A DNA stretch of 64,000 nt, taken from Salvelinus alpinus. Its lineage: Eukaryota; Chordata; Actinopteri; Salmoniformes; Salmonidae. The notes below the pieces were generated by a model that had not been told where the DNA came from, ran no database searches, and worked only from the letters and a program-made list of their open reading frames with translations. The stretch is taken from the NCBI RefSeq assembly GCF_045679555.1, contig NC_092092.1, positions 12,965,690 to 13,029,689 of the forward strand, given 5' to 3'. Positions within the stretch are counted from its first letter, which is position 1. Each line of letters starts with the position of its first letter. Shown here piece after piece: positions 59,201-64,000 of the stretch. The translations under genes and the position numbers were made by a program.

Positions 59201-62200
59201 GCAGGGGCTAGAGGCCTCATACCTACTGTAGAACATAGGGAGCAGGGGCTAGAGGCCTCATATCTACTGTAGAACATAGGGAGCAGGGGCTAGAGGCCTC
59301 ATATCTACTGTAGAACATAGGGAGCAGGGGCTATAGGCCTCATATCTACTGTAGAACATATGGAGCAGGGGCTAGAGGTCTCATATCTACTGTAGAACGT
59401 AGGGAGCAGGGGCTAGGGGTCTCATATCTACTGTAGAACATAGGGAGCAGGGGCTAGAGGCCTCATATCTACTGTAGAACATAGGGAGCAGGGGCTATAG
59501 GCCTCATATCTACTGTAGAACATAGGGAGTAGGGGCTAGAGGCCTCATATCTACTGTAGAACATAGGGAGCAGGGGCTAGAGGCCTCATATCTACTGTAG
59601 AACATAGGGAGCAGGGGCTAGGGGCCTCATATCTACTGTAGAACATAGGGAGCAGGGGCTATAGGCCTCATATCTACTGTAGAACATAGGGAGCAGGGGC
59701 TAGGGGTCTCATATCTACTGTAGAACATAGGGGGCAGGGGCTAGAGGCCTCATATCTACTGTAGAACATAGGGAGTAGGGGCTAGAGGCCTCATATCTAC
59801 TGTAGAACATAGGGAGCAGGGGCTAGGGGTCTCATATCTACTGTAGAACATAGGGAGCAGGGGCTAGAGGCCTCATATCTACTGTAGAACATAGGGAACA
59901 GGGGCTATAGGCCTCATATCTACTGTAGAACATAGGGAGCAGGGGCTAGTGGCCTCATATCTACTGTAGAACATAGGGAGCAGGGGCTATAGGCCTCATA
60001 TCTACTGTAGAACATAGGGAGCAGGGGCTAGGGGTCTCATATCTACTGTAGAACATAGGGAGCAGGGGCTAGGGGTCTCATATCTACTGTAGAACATAGG
60101 GAGCAGGGGCTAGGGGTCTCATATCTACTGTAGAACATAGGGTGCAGGGGCTATAGGCCTCATACCTACTGTAGAACATAGGGAGCAGGGGCTAGAGGTC
60201 TCATATCTACTGTAGAACATAGGGAGCAGGGGCTAGAGGCCTCATATCTACTGTAGAACATAGGGAGCAGGGGCTAGAGGTCTCATATCTACTGTAGAAC
60301 ATAGGGAGCAGGGGCTAGAGGCCTCATATCTACTGTAGAACATAGGGAGCAGGGGCTAGAGGCCTCATATCTACTGTAGAACATAGGGAGCAGGGGCTAG
60401 AGGCCTCATATCTACTGTAGAACATAGGGAGCAGGGGCTATAGGCCTCATATCTACTGTAGAACATAGGGAGCAGGGGCTAGAGGCCTCATATCTACTGT
60501 AGAACATAGGGAGCAGGGGCTAGAGGCCTCATATCTACTGTAGAACATAGGGAGCAGGGGCTAGAGGCCTCATATCTACTGTAGAACATAGGGAGCAGGG
60601 GCTATAGGCCTCATATCTACTGTAGAACATAGGGAGCAGGGGCTAGAGGCCTCATATCTACTGTAGAACATAGGGAGCAGGGGCTAGAGGCCTCATATCT
60701 ACTGTAGAACATAGGGAGCAGGGGCTATAGGCCTCATATCTACTGTAGAATATAGGGAGCAGGGGCTAGAGGTCTCATATCCACTGTAGAACATAGGGAG
60801 CAGGGGCTAGAGGCCTCATATCTACTGTAGAACATAGGGAGCAGGGGCTAGAGGCCTCATATCTACTGTAGAACATAGGGAGCAGGGGCTAGAGGCCTCA
60901 TATCTACTGTAGAACATAGGGAGCAGGGGCTAGAGGCCTCATATCTACTGTAGAACATAGGGAGCAGGGGCTAGGGGTCTCATATCTACTGTAGAACATA
61001 GGGAGCAGGGGCTAGGGGTCTCATATATACTGTAGAACATAGGGAGCAGGGGCTAGAGGCCTCATATCTACTGTAGAACATAGGGAGCAGGGGCTAGGGG
61101 TCTCATATCTACTGTAGAACATAGGGAGCAGGGGCTAGAGGCCTCATATCTACTGTAGAACATAGGGAGCAGGGGCTAGGGGCCTCATATCTACTGTAGA
61201 ACATAGGGAGCAGGGGCTATAGGCCTCATATCTACTGTAGAACATAGGGAGCAGGGGCTAGGGGTCTCATATCTACTGTAGAACATAGGGGGCAGGGGCT
61301 AGAGGCCTCATATCTACTGTAGAACATAGGGAGTAGGGGCTAGAGGCCTCATATCTACTGTAGAACATAGGGAGCAGGGGCTAGGGGTCTCATATCTACT
61401 GTAGAACATAGGGAGCAGGGGCTAGAGGCCTCATATCTACTGTAGAACATAGGGAGCAGGGGCTAGGGGCCTCATATATACTGTAGAACATAGGGAGCAG
61501 GGGCTATAGGCCTCATATCTACTGTAGAACATAGGGAGCAGGGGCTAGGGGTCTCATATCTACTGTAGAACATAGGGGGCAGGGGCTAGAGGCCTCATAT
61601 CTACTGTAGAACATAGGGAGTAGGGGCTAGAGGCCTCATATCTACTGTAGAACATAGGGAGCAGGGGCTAGGGGTCTCATATCTACTGTAGAACATAGGG
61701 AGCAGGGGCTAGAGGCCTCATATCTACTGTAGAACATAGGGAACAGGGGCTATAGGCCTCATATCTACTGTAGAACATAGGGAGCAGGGGCTAGTGGCCT
61801 CATATCTACTGTAGAACATAGGGAGCAGGGGCTATAGGCCTCATATCTACTGTAGAACATAGGGAGCAGGGGCTAGGGGTCTCATATCTACTGTAGAACA
61901 TAGGGAGCAGGGGCTAGGGGTCTCATATCTACTGTAGAACATAGGGAGCAGGGGCTAGGGGTCTCATATCTACTGTAGAACATAGGGTGCAGGGGCTATA
62001 GGCCTCATACCTACTGTAGAACATAGGGAGCAGGGGCTAGAGGTCTCATATCTACTGTAGAACATAGGGAGCAGGGGCTAGAGGCCTCATATCTACTGTA
62101 GAACATAGGGAGCAGGGGCTAGAGGTCTCATATCTACTGTAGAACATAGGGAGCAGGGGCTAGAGGCCTCATATCTACTGTAGAACATAGGGAGCAGGGG

Positions 62201-64000
62201 CTAGAGGCCTCATATCTACTGTAGAACATAGGGAGCAGGGGCTAGAGGCCTCATATCTACTGTAGAACATAGGGAGCAGGGGCTATAGGCCTCATATCTA
62301 CTGTAGAACATAGGGAGCAGGGGCTAGAGGCCTCATATCTACTGTAGAACATAGGGAGCAGGGGCTAGAGGCCTCATATCTACTGTAGAACATAGGGAGC
62401 AGGGGCTAGAGGCCTCATATCTACTGTAGAACATAGGGAGCAGGGGCTATAGGCCTCATATCTACTGTAGAACATAGGGAGCAGGGGCTAGAGGCCTCAT
62501 ATCTACTGTAGAACATAGGGAGCAGGGGCTAGAGGCCTCATATCTACTGTAGAACATAGGGAGCAGGGGCTATAGGCCTCATATCTACTGTAGAATATAG
62601 GGAGCAGGGGCTAGAGGTCTCATATCCACTGTAGAACATAGGGAGCTGGGGCTAGAGGCCTCATATCTACTGTAGAACATAGGGAGCAGGGGCTAGAGGC
62701 CTCATATCTACTGTAGAACATAGGGAGCAGGGGCTAGAGGCCTCATATCTACTGTAGAACATAGGGAGCAGGGGCTAGAGGCCTCATATCTACTGTAGAA
62801 CATAGGGAGCAGGGGCTAGGGGTCTCATATCTACTGTAGAACATAGGGAGCAGGGGCTAGGGGTCTCATATATACTGTAGAACATAGGGAGCAGGGGCTA
62901 GAGGCCTCATATCTACTGTAGAACATAGGGAGCAGGGGCTAGGGGTCTCATATCTACTGTAGAACATAGGGAGCAGGGGCTAGGGGTCTCATATCTACTG
63001 TAAAACATAGGGAGCAGGGGCTAGGGGTCTCATACCTACTGTAGAACATAGGGAGCAGGGGTTAGAGGCCTCATATCTACTGTAGAACATAGGGAGCAGG
63101 GGCTAGAGGCCTCATATCTACTTTAGAACATAGGGAGCAGGGGCTAGAGGCCTCATACCTACTGTAGAACATAGGGAGCAGGGGCTAGAGGCCTCATATC
63201 TAATGTAGAACATAGGGAGCAGGGGCTAGAGGCCTCATACCTACTGTAGAACATAGGGTGCAGGGGCTAGAGGCCTCATACCTACTGTAGAACATAGGGA
63301 GCAGGGGCTAGGGGTCTCATACCTACTGTAGAACATAGGGAGCAGGGGCTAGAGGCCTCATACCTACTGTAGAACATAGGGAGCAGGGGCTAGGGGTCTC
63401 ATATCTACTGTAGAACATAGGGAGCAGGGGCTAGGGGTCTCATATCTACTGTAGAACATAGGGAGCAGGGGCTAGAGGCCTCATATCTAATGTAGAACAT
63501 AGGGAGCAGGGGCTAGAGGCCTCATACCTACTGTAGAACATAGGGTGCAGGGGCTAGAGGCCTCATATCTACTGTAGAACATAGGGAGCAGGGGCTAGGG
63601 GTCTCATATCTACTGTAGAACATAGGGAGCAGGGGCTAGAGGTCTCATATCTACTGTAGAACATAAGGAGCAGGGGCTAGAGGCCTCATATCTGCTGTAG
63701 AACATAGGGAGCAGGGGCTAGGGGCTAGGGGTCTCATATCTACTGTAGAACATAGGGAGCAGGGGCTAGGGGTCTCATATCTACTGTAGAACATAGGGAG
63801 CAGGGGCTAGGGGTCTCATATCTACTGTAGAACATAGGGAGCAGGGGCTAGAGGCCTAATATATCTACTGTAGAACATAGGGAGCAGGGGCTAGGGGTCT
63901 CATATCTACTGTAGAACATAGGGAGCAGGGGCTAGGGGTCTCATATCTACTGTAGAACATAGGGAGCAGGGGCTAGAGGCCTCATACCTACTGTAGAACA
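53218..64000 (+). repeat. 41-bp satellite array, right block (runs off the window)
   Basis: About 263 copies of the same 41-bp unit as 48574-50265. Rare variants recur at exact multiples of 41 bp (902, 1845 and 3157 bp), so blocks of 22, 45 and 77 units have been duplicated. No ORF of interest and no other insertion inside. Confidence 0.97.

Overview
This is animal nuclear DNA, almost certainly from a salmonid fish. The evidence is the combination of an HpaI-type tRNA-derived SINE, a Sleeping Beauty-like Tc1 transposon, several other fish Tc1 families, CR1/L2-type LINEs and sushi-like Ty3/Gypsy elements, together with a spliced vertebrate gene. The species cannot be fixed from the window alone.

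One host gene can be supported: a complete, plus-strand, lactosylceramide alpha-2,3-sialyltransferase-like (ST3GAL5/GM3-synthase-like) gene. Seven coding exons between 13536 and 27026 join in phase to give 388 codons plus a stop. It has a type II membrane anchor, sialylmotifs L and S and the HYYE motif. Its introns are packed with repeats. Intron 2 is mostly a (GT)n tract starting 7 bp after the donor. Intron 3 holds a Sleeping Beauty-like element and then a 3.3-kb pyrimidine-rich minisatellite whose unit is a copy of the 3' splice site and first bases of exon 4. Intron 5 holds a 27-bp array and a solo LTR. Intron 6 begins with a 2.4-kb minisatellite whose unit is a copy of the end of exon 6 plus its 5' splice site. 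The two splice-site-derived arrays are the most unusual feature of the window.

Layout. 1-2.8 kb: old repeats, no gene. 2.8-8.1 kb: an apparently intact sushi-like Ty3/Gypsy chromovirus on the minus strand, with equal-length and apparently identical LTRs and a 5-bp target duplication. 9.25-12.5 kb: a Tc1 relic interrupted by a non-autonomous LTR element carrying a long repetitive ORF. 13.5-27.0 kb: the sialyltransferase gene. 27.3-27.7 kb: a MITE. 27.75-35.06 kb: a 43/38-bp satellite. 35.1-42.65 kb: a nested stack, in which a Tc1 transposase gene is split by an L2-like LINE that is itself interrupted by three further repeats, including a second copy of the non-autonomous LTR element family. 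43.8-48.5 kb: two head-to-head LINE copies. 48.57-64.0 kb: a 41-bp satellite with higher-order periodicity, interrupted by a 5'-truncated LINE with a long intact endonuclease/RT ORF; it runs off the right edge.

The three LTR elements with an intact 5' LTR-leader junction share a Tf1/sushi-type self-priming arrangement. In each, about 10 nt just downstream of the 5' LTR is perfectly complementary to a site inside that element's own LTR, and the sequences differ between elements while complementarity is kept. All coordinates were read by eye; no alignment or database search was run.
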